DNA of 48,511 nt from positions 1 through 48,511 of the forward strand of contig NZ_RPOI01000038.1 of NCBI RefSeq assembly GCF_003818115.1, given 5' to 3'. Positions 13,349 to 25,256 of this stretch are shown here, piece after piece. A program made the translations under genes and the position numbers. Source of the DNA: Citrobacter youngae (GTDB taxonomy: Bacteria > Pseudomonadota > Gammaproteobacteria > Enterobacterales > Enterobacteriaceae). Within the stretch, counting starts at the first letter, position 1, and each line of letters opens with the position of its first letter. Below the pieces are notes generated by a model. The model did no database searches. It was not told the origin of the DNA and saw only the letters and a list, made by a program, of their open reading frames with translations.

Positions 13349-14803
13349 ATGAACAATAAGGGCTCCAGCCTGACCCCGGCTCAGGCACTGGATAAACTGG
13401 ACGCGCTGTACGAGCAGTCGGTTAAAGCACTGCGTAGCGCCATTGGTAAGTATATTGAAACAGGGACGCTCCCTGACGACATCGCCCGCCAAAACGGTCT
13501 TTTTGTTTACCCATCGCTTTGTGTCACCTGGGATGGCAGCGCCACCAATCCCCCCAAAACCCGCGCCTATGGCCGTTTTACCCATGCAGGCTGCTATACC
13601 ACAACCATCACCCGCCCGTCGCTTTTTCGCCCTTATCTTGAAGAACAACTGACGCTGCTGTATCAGGATTATGATGCGCATATTTCCGTCGAGCCGTCGC
13701 AACATGAAATTCCCTATCCGTATGTCATTGACGGCTCTGAACTGACGCTCGACCGCTCGATGAGCGCCGGATTGACGCGCCATTTTCCGACCACCGAGTT
13801 GTCACAGATTGGCGATGAAACTGCGGATGGTACCTATCATCCGGCGGAGTTCTCCCCGTTGTCGCACTTCGACGCGCGACGAGTCGATTTCTCGCTGGCG
13901 CGACTGCGTCACTACACGGGAACGCCGGTTGAGCACTTTCAGCCCTTTGTACTGTTCACCAACTACACCCGCTACGTCGATGAGTTCGTGCGCTGGGGCT
14001 GCAGCCAGATCCTCGATCCGGACAGCCCGTATATCGCGCTGTCATGCGCGGGCGGGATCTGGATCACCGCGGAAACTGAAGCGCCGGAAGAGGCCATCTC
14101 CGATCTGGCGTGGAAAAAACACCAGATGCCCGCCTGGCATTTAATTACCGCCGACGGTCAGGGGATCACGCTGGTTAATATCGGCGTCGGCCCCTCTAAC
14201 GCCAAAACCATTTGCGATCATCTGGCCGTACTGCGTCCTGACGTCTGGCTGATGATTGGACATTGCGGCGGTCTGCGTGAAAGTCAGGCAATTGGCGACT
14301 ATGTTCTGGCCCACGCTTATCTGCGTGACGACCATGTACTGGATGCCGTATTGCCGCCGGACATTCCGATTCCGAGCATTGCGGAAGTGCAACGCGCCCT
14401 GTATGACGCTACCAAAGAAGTCAGCGGCATGCCCGGCGAAGAGGTTAAGCAGCGTTTACGTACCGGAACCGTCGTCACCACCGACGACCGTAACTGGGAG
14501 CTACGCTATTCCGCTTCTGCGCTACGTTTTAACCTCAGCCGCGCGGTAGCTATCGATATGGAGAGTGCCACCATCGCCGCTCAGGGCTACCGCTTCCGCG
14601 TCCCTTACGGCACGCTGCTATGTGTTTCCGACAAACCACTGCATGGCGAGATCAAACTGCCTGGTCAGGCCAACCGTTTTTATGAAGGTGCCATTTCTGA
14701 ACACCTGCAAATAGGTATCCGGGCTATCGACCGTCTGCGTGCTGAAGGCGACCGACTGCACTCCCGTAAATTACGTACGTTCAACGAACCGCCGTTCCGT
14801 TAA
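13349..14803 (+). CDS. amn: AMP nucleosidase
   Basis: A 484-residue cytosolic enzyme that splits AMP to adenine and ribose 5-phosphate, controlling the AMP pool. Length and sequence match E. coli Amn throughout. An N-terminal regulatory domain (about 1-175, PSQHEIPYPYVIDGSELTLD) precedes a nucleoside-phosphorylase-like catalytic domain with IGHCGGLRESQAIGDYVLA and AIDMESATIAAQGY, the signature of purine-base binding. The start follows an AAGGAGAC ribosome site. The aminopeptidase gene begins only 15 bp after its stop, suggesting cotranscription, an arrangement not found in E. coli K-12 where amn is followed by other genes. Confidence 0.96.
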   Translation: MNNKGSSLTPAQALDKLDALYEQSVKALRSAIGKYIETGTLPDDIARQNGLFVYPSLCVTWDGSATNPPKTRAYGRFTHAGCYTTTITRPSLFRPYLEEQLTLLYQDYDAHISVEPSQHEIPYPYVIDGSELTLDRSMSAGLTRHFPTTELSQIGDETADGTYHPAEFSPLSHFDARRVDFSLARLRHYTGTPVEHFQPFVLFTNYTRYVDEFVRWGCSQILDPDSPYIALSCAGGIWITAETEAPEEAISDLAWKKHQMPAWHLITADGQGITLVNIGVGPSNAKTICDHLAVLRPDVWLMIGHCGGLRESQAIGDYVLAHAYLRDDHVLDAVLPPDIPIPSIAEVQRALYDATKEVSGMPGEEVKQRLRTGTVVTTDDRNWELRYSASALRFNLSRAVAIDMESATIAAQGYRFRVPYGTLLCVSDKPLHGEIKLPGQANRFYEGAISEHLQIGIRAIDRLRAEGDRLHSRKLRTFNEPPFR

Positions 14804-14818
14804 GGCCTGAAGGTAACT

Positions 14819-16597
14819 ATGCACAACTCAACTCCTCTTTCCGCCCTGCGCAGTCTGCTGTTAGCGCAGGGACTGGATGGCATGATTGTTCCGCGCGCCG
14901 ACGCTCACCAAAGTGAAGATTGTACGCCACATGACAATAAACTGGCCTGGCTCACCGGCTTTAGCGGTTCCGCTGGTCTTGCATTGGTACTTCGCGATCG
15001 CGCGCTGATGTTTGTCGATGGGCGCTATCAGGTCCAGGTGCGTAACGAAGTCTCTCTCGATGATTTTGAAATCCATCATTTGCACGAGGAACCTCTGGCC
15101 GACTACTTGCAGGCTTACGTCACCTCTGGTGCGCGTATCGGCTTTGAACCTCTGCTGATGGTCAACAGCCAATTTGAAGCACTGTCGGCCACTCACTGCA
15201 AACTGGTTCCGATGGAACGCGATCCCTTCGACCAGATCTGGCTCGACCGTCCAGCCGCCCCCTGTGGTGTAATTCGTGAAATGCCCGTTGAGATAAGCGG
15301 CGAAAGCAGCGCACATAAGCGCGAACGAATAGTGGAACAACTGGCCCAGCATCAGGCCGACGTGCTGGCGATCACGCTGCCGGATAACATCGCCTGGCTG
15401 CTGAATGTGCGCGGTTCGGATCTGGCTATGGTGCCAGTGCCGTTTTCGTTTGCCCTGCTCCATCGCAGCGGCGAACTGGAGTGGTTTGTTGATAATAATA
15501 AGACGCAGCAGCTGCCTGCATCGTTGCTGGAGACGATCACGCTGGCCCCGCAAGAAAACTTTCTTCCGCGCTGCCAGCAACTTGCCCAAGGAAAGCGTTT
15601 CCTGGTTGATAAAGACTATGCGCCAGTCGCGCTGCGGTTCGCCATTGAACAAAACGGAGGAGAGGTTCTCTGGACCCCCGACCCCATCACATTGATTAAA
15701 GCTCATAAAAATGATGTTGAACTGGCAGGGTATCGGGAATGCCATGAACAGGATGGCGCCGCATGGGTAAACTTTCTGGCCTGGCTGGCGCATGAGGTTC
15801 CGCTGCGCGAGGCAGCAGGTAATCCTGTCACTGAACTGGAAGCACAAGCCAAGCAGCTGGCGTTTCGCCAGCAGCAGCCAGGATTTATAGAGCAAAGTTT
15901 CAGTACTATTTCCGCCTCTGCCAGCAATGCGGCGATGTGTCATTACCATTCCAGCGAGAAAACAAACACCCCCATCACCACACAGGCAATGTACCTGAAT
16001 GATTCCGGCGGCCAGTATCAAAATGGCACTACGGATACAACAAGAACGCTCGCCTTTGGTCCACAGGATCCGCAGCGTCGTCTGCATTACACCGCCGTGT
16101 TGAAAGGCTTTTTATCGCTTATCTCACTGCAGTTTCCCACCGGTACTCAGGGACATCAACTGGATGCCTTTAGTCGTCGGGCGTTGTGGGATTTAGGTCT
16201 GGATTTTGATCACGGTACCGGCCACGGTGTGGGTCATCAGTTACTCATCCATGAGCAACCCCATCGCATCGCCAAAAAAGTAAACCCCTGGCCTCTGGTT
16301 GCGGGCAATATCATTACCATCGAGCCGGGTTATTATCTGGCCGGACAATATGGGATCCGTATTGAGAATCAGGTTGAGATTATCAACAGTCGCCCTGGCT
16401 TCTGTCGTTTCTCAACGCTGACGCTGGTGCCGATTGATTTGAATCTGGTTGAACTGCATTTGCTCAGCGATGCAGAAAAACAGTGGATTGATGATTACCA
16501 CCAGCAGGTCAGAGAGACGTTATCCCCCCGCGTGAACGCAGAGGCTCGTCCGTGGCTGTTCGCCGCCACCGCGCCGATTCGCGTTCAGGCCAATTAA
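14819..16597 (+). CDS. Aminopeptidase P-family metallopeptidase (M24B)
   Basis: A 592-residue enzyme of the long, three-domain Xaa-Pro aminopeptidase type. Two creatinase-like N-terminal domains (about 1-140 and 150-310) precede a pita-bread M24 catalytic domain. The dinuclear metal site is visible: Asp in NDSGGQYQNGTTDTTRT (two Asp), His in GTGHGVGHQ, Glu in TIEPGYY, and Glu in RIENQVEI. It should release the N-terminal residue before proline. E. coli PepP is shorter (about 440 residues), so I give no symbol. It follows amn closely on the same strand and ends at a bidirectional terminator facing ptsG. The pair may share peptide and nucleotide salvage, but that is only a guess. Confidence 0.9.
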   Translation: MHNSTPLSALRSLLLAQGLDGMIVPRADAHQSEDCTPHDNKLAWLTGFSGSAGLALVLRDRALMFVDGRYQVQVRNEVSLDDFEIHHLHEEPLADYLQAYVTSGARIGFEPLLMVNSQFEALSATHCKLVPMERDPFDQIWLDRPAAPCGVIREMPVEISGESSAHKRERIVEQLAQHQADVLAITLPDNIAWLLNVRGSDLAMVPVPFSFALLHRSGELEWFVDNNKTQQLPASLLETITLAPQENFLPRCQQLAQGKRFLVDKDYAPVALRFAIEQNGGEVLWTPDPITLIKAHKNDVELAGYRECHEQDGAAWVNFLAWLAHEVPLREAAGNPVTELEAQAKQLAFRQQQPGFIEQSFSTISASASNAAMCHYHSSEKTNTPITTQAMYLNDSGGQYQNGTTDTTRTLAFGPQDPQRRLHYTAVLKGFLSLISLQFPTGTQGHQLDAFSRRALWDLGLDFDHGTGHGVGHQLLIHEQPHRIAKKVNPWPLVAGNIITIEPGYYLAGQYGIRIENQVEIINSRPGFCRFSTLTLVPIDLNLVELHLLSDAEKQWIDDYHQQVRETLSPRVNAEARPWLFAATAPIRVQAN

Positions 16598-16605
16598 GGC
16601 AATAA

Positions 16606-16631
16606 AAAAGGCAGCCCGCAGGCTGCCTTAG
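16606..16631. terminator. Bidirectional terminator between aminopeptidase and ptsG
   Basis: A perfect 9-bp stem, AAGGCAGCC (16608-16616) and GGCTGCCTT (16621-16629), with a 4-nt loop. The A-run on its left supplies the T-run for the leftward ptsG transcript. The right side is weaker for the rightward one. Confidence 0.8.
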
Positions 16632-16652
16632 TTCTCCCCAACGTATTACTGC

Positions 16653-18086
16653 TTAGCTGTTACGGATGTACTCATCCATTTCAGTTTTCAGGTTATCGGA
16701 CTTGGTACCGAAAATAGCCTGAACACCAGAACCCGCGACAACAACGCCCGCCGCACCCAGTTTCTTCAGGCCAGCCTGATCCACTTTGGCAACATCAGCA
16801 ACGCTGACGCGCAGACGCGTGATGCACGCGTCGAGGTTAGTGATGTTTTCTTTACCGCCGAACGCGGCAACCAGGGCCGGCGCCATTTCGCCAGTCGCGC
16901 CCGCTTTGTTGTCTTCAGTCGCATCTTCACGACCCGGCGTTTTCAGGTCCAGCGCTTTGATCAACACACGGAAAATGGTGTAGTACACGATCGCATAACC
17001 GATACCGACAATCGGGAACAGCCACAGTTTGCTGCTGTTACCGGACAGAACGATAAAGTCGATCAGACCGTGGGAGAATGATGTACCGTCGCGCATACCC
17101 AGCAGAATACAAATCGGGAATGCCAGACCAGCCAGGATAGCGTGGATGATGTACAGGATCGGCGCCACGAACATGAAGGAGAACTCGATCGGCTCGGTAA
17201 TACCGGTCAGGAACGAGGTCAACGCAGCGGAGATCATGATACCGCCCACTTTCGCGCGGTTTTCTGGTTTAGCAGAATGCCAGATAGCGATAGCAGCAGC
17301 CGGCAGACCGTACATTTTGAACAGGAAGCCACCGGACAGTTTGCCCGCAGTCGGGTCACCCGCCATATAGCGAGGGATGTCGCCGTGGAAAACCTGGCCT
17401 GCAGCGTTGGTGTATTCACCGATCTGCATCTGGAATGGAACGTTCCAGATATGGTGCAGACCAAACGGCACCAGGCAGCGTTCAATGAAGCCATAGATAC
17501 CGAACGCCACGACCGGGTTCTGGTATGCAGCCCACTGGGAGAACGTCTGAATAGCAGTACCGATCGGCGGCCAAATGAAGGACAGAACCACACCTGTGAA
17601 GATGGCAGCCAGACCAGAAATAATAGGAACGAAGCGCTTACCGGCAAAGAAGCCCAGATACTCAGGCAATTTGATACGGTAGAAGCGGTTGAACATATAC
17701 GCTGCAATCGCACCGGAGATAATCCCCCCGAGAACACCCGTATCAGCAAGGTGTTTAGCGGCGATCTCTTCAGCAGGTAAATGCAGAACCAACGGCGCAA
17801 CAACAGCCATGGTCTTGACCATGATGCCGTAAGCAACAACGGATGCCAGAGCGGATACGCCGTCGTTGTTGGTGAAGCCTAACGCAACACCGATAGCGAA
17901 AATCAGCGGCATGTTCGCAAAAACAGAACCGCCGGCTTCTGCCATTACGTGCGATACAACGGCTGGCAGCCAGCTGAAGTTAGCGGAACCGACGCCCAGC
18001 AGGATACCTGCGATAGGGAGTACGGATACCGGCAGCATCAGCGATTTACCGACCTTTTGCAGGTTAGCAAATGCATTCTTAAACAT
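16653..18086 (-). CDS. ptsG: Glucose-specific PTS enzyme IIBC
   Basis: A 477-residue inner-membrane permease that takes up and phosphorylates glucose. The IIC domain (about 1-390) has ten or so hydrophobic segments and the [12 protein letters not shown] signature. The IIB domain follows the KTPGRED linker and carries the phosphorylated cysteine in [11 protein letters not shown]. It matches E. coli PtsG along its whole length. I set the start at MFKNAF (18086) because upstream codons in frame lie inside the known leader and have no ribosome site. The leader keeps the CTCAGGAGCACTCC stretch next to the start, the area targeted by SgrS sRNA in E. coli. Mlc and CRP sites lie further up. It converges on the aminopeptidase gene. 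Confidence 0.97.
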   Translation of the reverse strand: MFKNAFANLQKVGKSLMLPVSVLPIAGILLGVGSANFSWLPAVVSHVMAEAGGSVFANMPLIFAIGVALGFTNNDGVSALASVVAYGIMVKTMAVVAPLVLHLPAEEIAAKHLADTGVLGGIISGAIAAYMFNRFYRIKLPEYLGFFAGKRFVPIISGLAAIFTGVVLSFIWPPIGTAIQTFSQWAAYQNPVVAFGIYGFIERCLVPFGLHHIWNVPFQMQIGEYTNAAGQVFHGDIPRYMAGDPTAGKLSGGFLFKMYGLPAAAIAIWHSAKPENRAKVGGIMISAALTSFLTGITEPIEFSFMFVAPILYIIHAILAGLAFPICILLGMRDGTSFSHGLIDFIVLSGNSSKLWLFPIVGIGYAIVYYTIFRVLIKALDLKTPGREDATEDNKAGATGEMAPALVAAFGGKENITNLDACITRLRVSVADVAKVDQAGLKKLGAAGVVVAGSGVQAIFGTKSDNLKTEMDEYIRNS

Positions 18087-18182
18087 AATTAGGAGTGCTC
18101 CTGAGTATTTGTGCTTTTCTACGTTCTCACGCATTGGCGAGGGGGGAGAACCTCGCCGTGGACAGGGTATCTAAGTACCCTT

Positions 18183-18238
18183 TATTTATTACACAGAGTA
18201 AAATAATTCAGTTCGTTTTTGTTTGACGGCTATCACAA
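18183..18238 (-). promoter_or_regulatory. ptsG control region: Mlc operator and CRP-like site
   Basis: The minus strand of 18183-18207 reads TTATTTTACTCTGTGTAA, the Mlc repressor box I know from E. coli ptsG. A TGTGA half-site with TCAAA six bases on (18222-18238) fits a CRP site upstream. Together they predict glucose-induced, cAMP-dependent transcription. Confidence 0.7.
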
Positions 18239-18308
18239 TTCAGCTGTGGATGGCCGAAAAACTCGCACATTCCGATAAAATGAGTATCTGAATGTTTCCA
18301 ACTGGTTA

Positions 18309-18334
18309 TTCACCGCCCATTTAATGGCGGTGAA
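18309..18334 (-). terminator. Hairpin between ycfH and ptsG
   Basis: TTCACCGCC (18309-18317) and GGCGGTGAA (18326-18334) form a perfect 9-bp stem with an 8-nt loop. It lies about 45 bp after ycfH. There is no strong T-run, so it may be a weak terminator or a 3'-end stabiliser for the long upstream operon. Confidence 0.4.
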
Positions 18335-18379
18335 CTTTACTCGCTTTGTTTATTAATTACGAGCTTTAAAAAAACTCAG

Positions 18380-19177
18380 TTAGCGTACTGATTGCAGGCG
18401 AGAGGCGTCGATGTGAAACAGGCGGGCAAAGTTATCTGTGGTGATTTGCGCCAGTTCTTCAACGGCAACACCTTTCAATACGGCCATGTACTCGGCGACA
18501 TCACGAACCATGGCTGGCTGATTCTCTTTTCCGCGATGCGGCACGGGCGCAAGGTATGGGGAATCAGTCTCAACTAACAAACGATCCAGCGGAACATAAC
18601 GCGCCGCATCACGAAGCTGTTCAGCATTACGGAACGTGACGATGCCAGAAAACGAGATATAAAATCCGAGATCCAGCAATTTACCCGCAGTTTCCCTGTC
18701 CTCTGTAAAACAGTGTAGTACGCCGCCACAATCCGTCACTTTTTCTTCGCGCAGAATTGACAGCGTATCAGCACGCGCATCGCGGGTATGAACAATAACC
18801 GGCTTGTGTAACTCACGGCCAATCTGGATGTGGTGGATGAATGATTCCTGTTGGCGAACTTTAGTTTCCGGGGTGTAAAAATAGTCCAACCCCGTTTCAC
18901 CCATCGCAACTACGCCCTCTTCGGCGGCAAAACGACGCAAATCCTCGACATCATAGGTTTCATCCTGGTTTAGCGGATGAACACCACATGAGAAAACCAC
19001 ATTGTCACGCTCACCAACCAGTTCGCGCATACTGCGATACCCCGGTAGCGTGGTGGCAACGGCAAGGCAGAATTTCACATCGCGTGCGGCCGCTTTCGCC
19101 AGCACGTCATCCACGTCCTTATGCAGAGATTGATAATCCAGGCCATCAAGATGGCAGTGCGAGTCGACTAAAAACAT
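18380..19177 (-). CDS. ycfH: TatD-family metal-dependent hydrolase YcfH
   Basis: A 265-residue TIM-barrel protein with the metal ligands of the TatD family: DSHCHLD at the N-terminus, the MGETGLDY glutamate, HTRDA, HCF and the ETDSPYLAP aspartate near the end. TatD members show DNase or other phosphoesterase activity. The physiological substrate of YcfH is not established. It follows holB after 10 bp in the same order as E. coli and is the last gene before the ptsG promoter. Confidence 0.93.
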   Translation of the reverse strand: MFLVDSHCHLDGLDYQSLHKDVDDVLAKAAARDVKFCLAVATTLPGYRSMRELVGERDNVVFSCGVHPLNQDETYDVEDLRRFAAEEGVVAMGETGLDYFYTPETKVRQQESFIHHIQIGRELHKPVIVHTRDARADTLSILREEKVTDCGGVLHCFTEDRETAGKLLDLGFYISFSGIVTFRNAEQLRDAARYVPLDRLLVETDSPYLAPVPHRGKENQPAMVRDVAEYMAVLKGVAVEELAQITTDNFARLFHIDASRLQSVR

Positions 19178-19187
19178 AATGTCTCTC

Positions 19188-20192
19188 TCAAAGATGGGGA
19201 ACAGGCAGTATGGTGCCTGGTTGCAGATAATGCTCAGTACGGAGAATAAGATCGGTTAATACCAGTTCACGGTTTACGCCTGTCACGTTCAGCAATTGCT
19301 GACGACAGTGACAAACGTCACCGAGTATCGCCTGTATCTGCGCGACGGATAACCGCTCAGCGATGGACGATATCAACGTCAGAGCATCAGGATTGGTTAA
19401 ATGGGCAACACCATACGGACGTTTGAGGGCATCTGTAAACAACGTTGCCAGCCAGTGTAAACGGGTCGCAGCTTGCTCATGGTTGAGTGCTGCCAACAGG
19501 ATATACCAGTCGTCGGACTGCAATGTGTTCGCCAGTGCCGCACAGAAGTCGGTCCGGTGCGCCCAGCTTTCCGCCTGTAACAGCGAGAGTGCCGCACCGG
19601 GCGAACCTGCACTAAGTCGTAACGCGCTCAACAACGCTTCTGACGACGCTGTTACTTCACGGGCAAGCCAGGAAATTGCATACGACTCAGGCGGCGGCGC
19701 AAGATGGTGTAACCGGCAGCGGCTACGTAATGTCGCCAGCAGGCGAGCTGGCTCTGTGCTGGCAAGGAAAAACCAGGTTTGCGCGGGCGGTTCTTCCAGC
19801 GTTTTCAGCAACGCATTGGCGGCGGCATCGGTTAACTGAGCGGCATCCGGGATCCACACCACTTTCGCACCGCCAAGGCGTGAATGCTCGTACAGCTTCT
19901 CGCTGACTTCACGTACCGCATCAATACCCAGCGTACTTTTGCCTTTTTCCGGCAGCAACGAATAGTAGTCCGGGTGTGTACCTGCCTGCATCAATTGACA
20001 GCCACGGCACTGTCCGCAGCTTTTATGTCCTTCTGGCTGCTGGCACATTAAATAGCGGCTAAGAGCGTAAATCAGCGCGTCGTCACCCATGCCGGGTAAC
20101 GCCTGAATCAGTAGCGCATGGTGACCACGACCCGCCTGGTAGCTGGCTACCAGTTTTTCAAAATCCGGTCGTAACCATGGATACCATTTCAT
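19188..20192 (-). CDS. holB: DNA polymerase III subunit delta' (clamp loader)
   Basis: A 334-residue AAA+ fold protein that helps load the beta clamp at replication forks. Four cysteines of the zinc module are visible in [12 protein letters not shown] and GQCRGCQ (residues 50, 59, 62 and 65). The P-loop position is degenerate (LPGMGDDAL), as in E. coli where delta' does not bind ATP. The SRC motif is present in LRSRCRL. I place the start at MKWYPWL (20192). Its ATG overlaps the tmk stop (ATGA), the usual coupling. An upstream in-frame GTG or ATG would extend into tmk without support. Confidence 0.95.
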   Translation of the reverse strand: MKWYPWLRPDFEKLVASYQAGRGHHALLIQALPGMGDDALIYALSRYLMCQQPEGHKSCGQCRGCQLMQAGTHPDYYSLLPEKGKSTLGIDAVREVSEKLYEHSRLGGAKVVWIPDAAQLTDAAANALLKTLEEPPAQTWFFLASTEPARLLATLRSRCRLHHLAPPPESYAISWLAREVTASSEALLSALRLSAGSPGAALSLLQAESWAHRTDFCAALANTLQSDDWYILLAALNHEQAATRLHWLATLFTDALKRPYGVAHLTNPDALTLISSIAERLSVAQIQAILGDVCHCRQQLLNVTGVNRELVLTDLILRTEHYLQPGTILPVPHL

Positions 20193-20830
20193 GCGCCCTG
20201 CTCCTTCACCCACTCGGTGATGGTAGTGCGGATATCCTCCATCACGACATCAAGCGGCTGTGTTGCATCAATTGTACGAATGCTGGCGTCTTGGGCAGCC
20301 AGTTCAAGGTAGCGTGCGCGGGTGCGATTAAAGAAATCGAAAGACTCCTGTTCAATACGATCCAGTTCGCCACGTGCTCGAGCGCGTTTTAGTCCTACCT
20401 CAGGTGTCACATCCAGATACAGAGTCAGGTCAGGGCGAAAATCACCAAGCACGGCATCACGCAGTGTTGCCAGCATGTGTTGATCGATGCCACGACCGCC
20501 GCCCTGATACGCCTGGGTCGACAGATCGTGACGATCGCCAATAATCCATGCGCCTTTTGCCAGCGCCGGCTTAATCACCGTTTCAACCAGTTGTACGCGC
20601 GCGGCATAAAACATCAGGACTTCGGCTTTATCGGTAATCACCTCATCGCCGACCGATTTAATGTCCAACACCAGACTTCTTAATTTCTCCGCAAGCTGCG
20701 TTCCACCGGGCTCGCGGGTAAATACCATGTCGCGAATCCCGAGTTGCTCAAGAGTCTCTACCACCACATTACGCGCAGTAGTTTTTCCGGCGCCTTCCAG
20801 GCCCTCGATAACGATATAGTTACTGCCCAT
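20189..20830 (-). CDS. tmk: Thymidylate kinase
   Basis: A 213-residue cytosolic kinase converting dTMP to dTDP, essential for DNA synthesis. The P-loop is GLEGAGKTT (residues 10-18). The DR motif is FTREPGGT and the lid is [10 protein letters not shown], with the basic residue in the lid as in E. coli type II enzymes. Length equals the E. coli enzyme. The gene overlaps mltG by 11 bp upstream and holB by 4 bp downstream. Confidence 0.97.
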   Translation of the reverse strand: MGSNYIVIEGLEGAGKTTARNVVVETLEQLGIRDMVFTREPGGTQLAEKLRSLVLDIKSVGDEVITDKAEVLMFYAARVQLVETVIKPALAKGAWIIGDRHDLSTQAYQGGGRGIDQHMLATLRDAVLGDFRPDLTLYLDVTPEVGLKRARARGELDRIEQESFDFFNRTRARYLELAAQDASIRTIDATQPLDVVMEDIRTTITEWVKEQGA

Positions 20831-21842
20831 TTTTTTCCTTAAGCACTTTCAGATAATCCTGCACGGAGCGGTTGTGGCTGACAAGATTAGTGTTAAACGT
20901 GTGGCCGCCTTTACCGTCAGCCACGAAATAGAGATACGGCGTTTTGGCCGGATGCGCTGCGGCCTGCAACGAAGCCTCACCCGGCATGGCAATCGGGCCC
21001 GGCGGCAAACCTGTGATGGTATAAGTGTTATAGGCTGTCGGCATTTCCAGATCCGCACGCGATAATTTGCCATTATACCGTGACCCCATACCGTAAATCA
21101 CCGTCGGATCGGTTTGTAAACGCATGCCAATACGTAAGCGGTTAATAAACACCGAAGCCACCTGGTCACGCTCGCTGGCAACCGCAGTCTCTTTTTCAAT
21201 AATAGAAGCCATGGTTACCAGCTGATTTTTGTCCTGATAAGGCAGGCCATCAGCGCGCCCTTCCCAGACAGTATCCACCGCTTTAACCATTTTCTGATGC
21301 GCGCGTTTTAGCAACGCTACGTCAGTAGTATTGGCGGTATACATCCAGGTATCTGGCCAGAACCAACCTTCCACCCATTGCGGGTTTTCCAGCTTCAGCG
21401 CCTGGGCTACGGTCTCATAGCTATCGTCGCTTAACGTATGTTTGATATACGGGGCATCGCGCAGCTGTTTCAGGTAATCGCTCAGGCGCATCCCTTCAAC
21501 CAGACGTAACGGGAACTGCGCCTCTTTGCCGCTTTCCAGCAGTTGCAGCATATCCCGAACCGTCATGTCGGGTGTAAAACGGTAGGTTCCGGCCTTAAAA
21601 TGCGACAGGTCGGGTTCCACACGCAGCAGCCACTGGAACACGCGCGGACGGTTAATAACCTTGTCCGCATACAGCTGTTCGCCAAGGGCCAGGCGGCCCG
21701 TCCCCGCTTTCAGCGTAAAAATCGTCTCTTCTTTAATCAATAATTTACTGTCCGCCAGATGGCGAACTTTCCACATTCCCACTCCCGCGGCAATGCCCAG
21801 CACAACCAGCAATAACAGGACAACGAGTAACAGTTTTTTCAT
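20820..21842 (-). CDS. mltG: Endolytic murein transglycosylase MltG (YceG)
   Basis: A 340-residue inner-membrane protein with one N-terminal transmembrane helix ([19 protein letters not shown]), a LysM-like segment and the YceG catalytic domain. The key glutamate is in [24 protein letters not shown], about residue 218 in E. coli. It cuts nascent glycan strands in the periplasm and helps set their length. It sits between pabC (2-bp gap) and tmk (overlap), as in E. coli. Confidence 0.95.
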   Translation of the reverse strand: MKKLLLVVLLLLVVLGIAAGVGMWKVRHLADSKLLIKEETIFTLKAGTGRLALGEQLYADKVINRPRVFQWLLRVEPDLSHFKAGTYRFTPDMTVRDMLQLLESGKEAQFPLRLVEGMRLSDYLKQLRDAPYIKHTLSDDSYETVAQALKLENPQWVEGWFWPDTWMYTANTTDVALLKRAHQKMVKAVDTVWEGRADGLPYQDKNQLVTMASIIEKETAVASERDQVASVFINRLRIGMRLQTDPTVIYGMGSRYNGKLSRADLEMPTAYNTYTITGLPPGPIAMPGEASLQAAAHPAKTPYLYFVADGKGGHTFNTNLVSHNRSVQDYLKVLKEKNGQ

Positions 21843-21844
21843 GA

Positions 21845-22654
21845 CTAATTCGGGTGCTCACAAAGTGGGGCTAAAAAATCGAATAACAAACGTGAAGACA
21901 GCAATGTGTCGCCACAGGCACGCACGGGAATAATGGGCATTAACGCGTTACAGACGACGATTTCATCAGCCTGCATAACCTCCTCCAACCCGGCATACAC
22001 TTCGACAATACTGAATGGCGATTGTGCCAGCATCCGGATACAGAATTGTCGCATAATGCCGTTTACTCCGGCCTGATCCAGGCGAGGCGTGTAAACCACA
22101 TCACCTTTACGCCAAAACAAGTTAGCCGCACAGCATTCCGTAACCCATCCCTCGCTGTCAAGAACCAGTGCTTCATCTGCGTCTGTCTGTTCAAGATGAG
22201 AGCGAATCAACACCTGCTCCAGTCGATTCAGATGCTTAAGTCCGGCAAGCAGTGGATTACGCCCCAGTCGCACTGGGCTTAGCGCCAGCGAAATCCCCTC
22301 TTGCCGCCAACGATCGTAATGATCGGGCCAGGCTGAAACGGAGAGGATACGTGTGGCGCTGTGACAACTTTTGCCACTGTAACCCCGGCCTCCACTGCCA
22401 CGGCTGATAATCACTTTCAACACCCCGCGTACGTGCCTTTTCGCCAGCATTTTCATTTCATTTTGCAGCTCGGACCAATTTTCAAAAGAGATCAGTAGTT
22501 TTTGGCAAGCGTCTTGTAAACGCTCAAGATGCGCTGCAAAGAGAGGGATTTCGCCGTCGATAATACAGGCAGTGGTAAAACAGCCATCACCAAATTGGGT
22601 CGCTCGATCGCTTGCTGCCAGCATATTTTGCTCGCAGCCATTAATTAAGAACAT
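21845..22654 (-). CDS. pabC: Aminodeoxychorismate lyase
   Basis: A 269-residue PLP enzyme of fold type IV that releases pyruvate from 4-amino-4-deoxychorismate to give p-aminobenzoate for folate. The PLP lysine is in [10 protein letters not shown] (about residue 159). The substrate-side [19 protein letters not shown] block is intact. Length equals E. coli PabC. A terminator-like hairpin separates it from fabF upstream. Confidence 0.95.
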   Translation of the reverse strand: MFLINGCEQNMLAASDRATQFGDGCFTTACIIDGEIPLFAAHLERLQDACQKLLISFENWSELQNEMKMLAKRHVRGVLKVIISRGSGGRGYSGKSCHSATRILSVSAWPDHYDRWRQEGISLALSPVRLGRNPLLAGLKHLNRLEQVLIRSHLEQTDADEALVLDSEGWVTECCAANLFWRKGDVVYTPRLDQAGVNGIMRQFCIRMLAQSPFSIVEVYAGLEEVMQADEIVVCNALMPIIPVRACGDTLLSSRLLFDFLAPLCEHPN

Positions 22655-22723
22655 GGTGGCTCCTTATTTCTGGTCCGCTAGTTTGGCAGGATGAGTAACA
22701 CAGGACAAGGGCGGAAAACCGAA

Positions 22724-22752
22724 TAAAAAAAGGCCCGACAAGCGGACCTTTT
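22724..22752 (-). terminator. Terminator after fabF
   Basis: On the minus strand AGGTCCG pairs with CGGGCCT (one G-U pair, 5-nt loop) and is followed by seven T residues. It lies about 40 bp past fabF and partly separates the acpP-fabF message from pabC. Confidence 0.7.
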
Positions 22753-22789
22753 CAATTTGCTATCGATGCTAGCGCATCACCTAACGGGC

Positions 22790-24354
<1,565 letters not shown>

Positions 24355-24509
24355 ACTCTTAAATTTCCTATCAAAACTCGCTTTCGCGATGGTTTTCGTA
24401 GTGTATAAAATGTTGAAAAATTTGCAACTAAATCCCGGCAGGTCTTACCACGATTTTGCGCTATTTTGAGGCCATTCACCCTAATAACGCAAATATTTTT
24501 CAATCGTGG

Positions 24510-25244
24510 TTAAACCATGTACATCCCGCCGTTGACGTGCAAAGTCTCACCTGTGATGTAACTTGCTTCGTCAGAAGCTAAAAATGCAACCGCACTGGCG
24601 ATTTCCTGAGCGCCGCCAAGGCGACCCGCAGGAACCTGCGCCAGAATACCCGCACGCTGATCATCAGACAGCGCACGCGTCATGTCCGTTTCAATAAAGC
24701 CCGGAGCAACAACGTTTACAGTAATGCCACGAGACGCAACTTCGCGCGCCAGTGATTTACTGAAGCCGATCAGACCCGCTTTCGCCGCAGCGTAGTTAGC
24801 CTGACCCGCATTTCCCATGGTACCAACCACAGAACCGATAGTGATAATACGCCCATGACGCTTTTTCATCATAGCTCGCATTACCGCTTTTGACAGACGG
24901 AAAACAGATGACAGGTTGGTTTCGATGATATCGTTCCACTCGTCATCTTTCATGCGCATTAACAGGTTATCACGAGTAATCCCGGCATTATTGACCAGGA
25001 TATCGACTTCACCAAATTCTGCGCGAATATTTTCCAGAACAGATTCGATAGATGCAGGATCGGTCACATTCAACATCAGACCTTTACCATTTGCACCTAA
25101 ATAATCGCTAATGGCCTGCGCGCCGCTTTCGCTGGTAGCAGTACCGATAACTTTCGCGCCACGGGCAACGAGTGTCTCAGCAATTGCGCGGCCAATGCCA
25201 CGGCTTGCACCGGTAACCAGCGCGATTTTTCCTTCAAAACTCAT
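24510..25244 (-). CDS. fabG: 3-oxoacyl-ACP reductase
   Basis: A 244-residue NADPH-dependent short-chain dehydrogenase that performs the first reduction of each elongation cycle. The cofactor loop is TGASRGIG, the NAG motif is NNAG, and the catalytic Ser, Tyr and Lys are in TIGSVVGTMGNAGQANYAAAK. Length equals E. coli FabG. fabD lies 12 bp upstream. Confidence 0.97.
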   Translation of the reverse strand: MSFEGKIALVTGASRGIGRAIAETLVARGAKVIGTATSESGAQAISDYLGANGKGLMLNVTDPASIESVLENIRAEFGEVDILVNNAGITRDNLLMRMKDDEWNDIIETNLSSVFRLSKAVMRAMMKKRHGRIITIGSVVGTMGNAGQANYAAAKAGLIGFSKSLAREVASRGITVNVVAPGFIETDMTRALSDDQRAGILAQVPAGRLGGAQEIASAVAFLASDEASYITGETLHVNGGMYMV

Positions 25245-25256
25245 GGTCTTCCTCTT

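Noticed and set aside
14861-16087. A 408-codon open frame antisense to the aminopeptidase gene
   Set aside because: It is a high-GC codon-bias shadow. The sense strand has complete metal-site motifs.
18087-18134. A 16-residue N-terminal extension of PtsG
   Set aside because: It lies in the known leader, has no ribosome site and is absent from E. coli PtsG, which begins MFKNAF.
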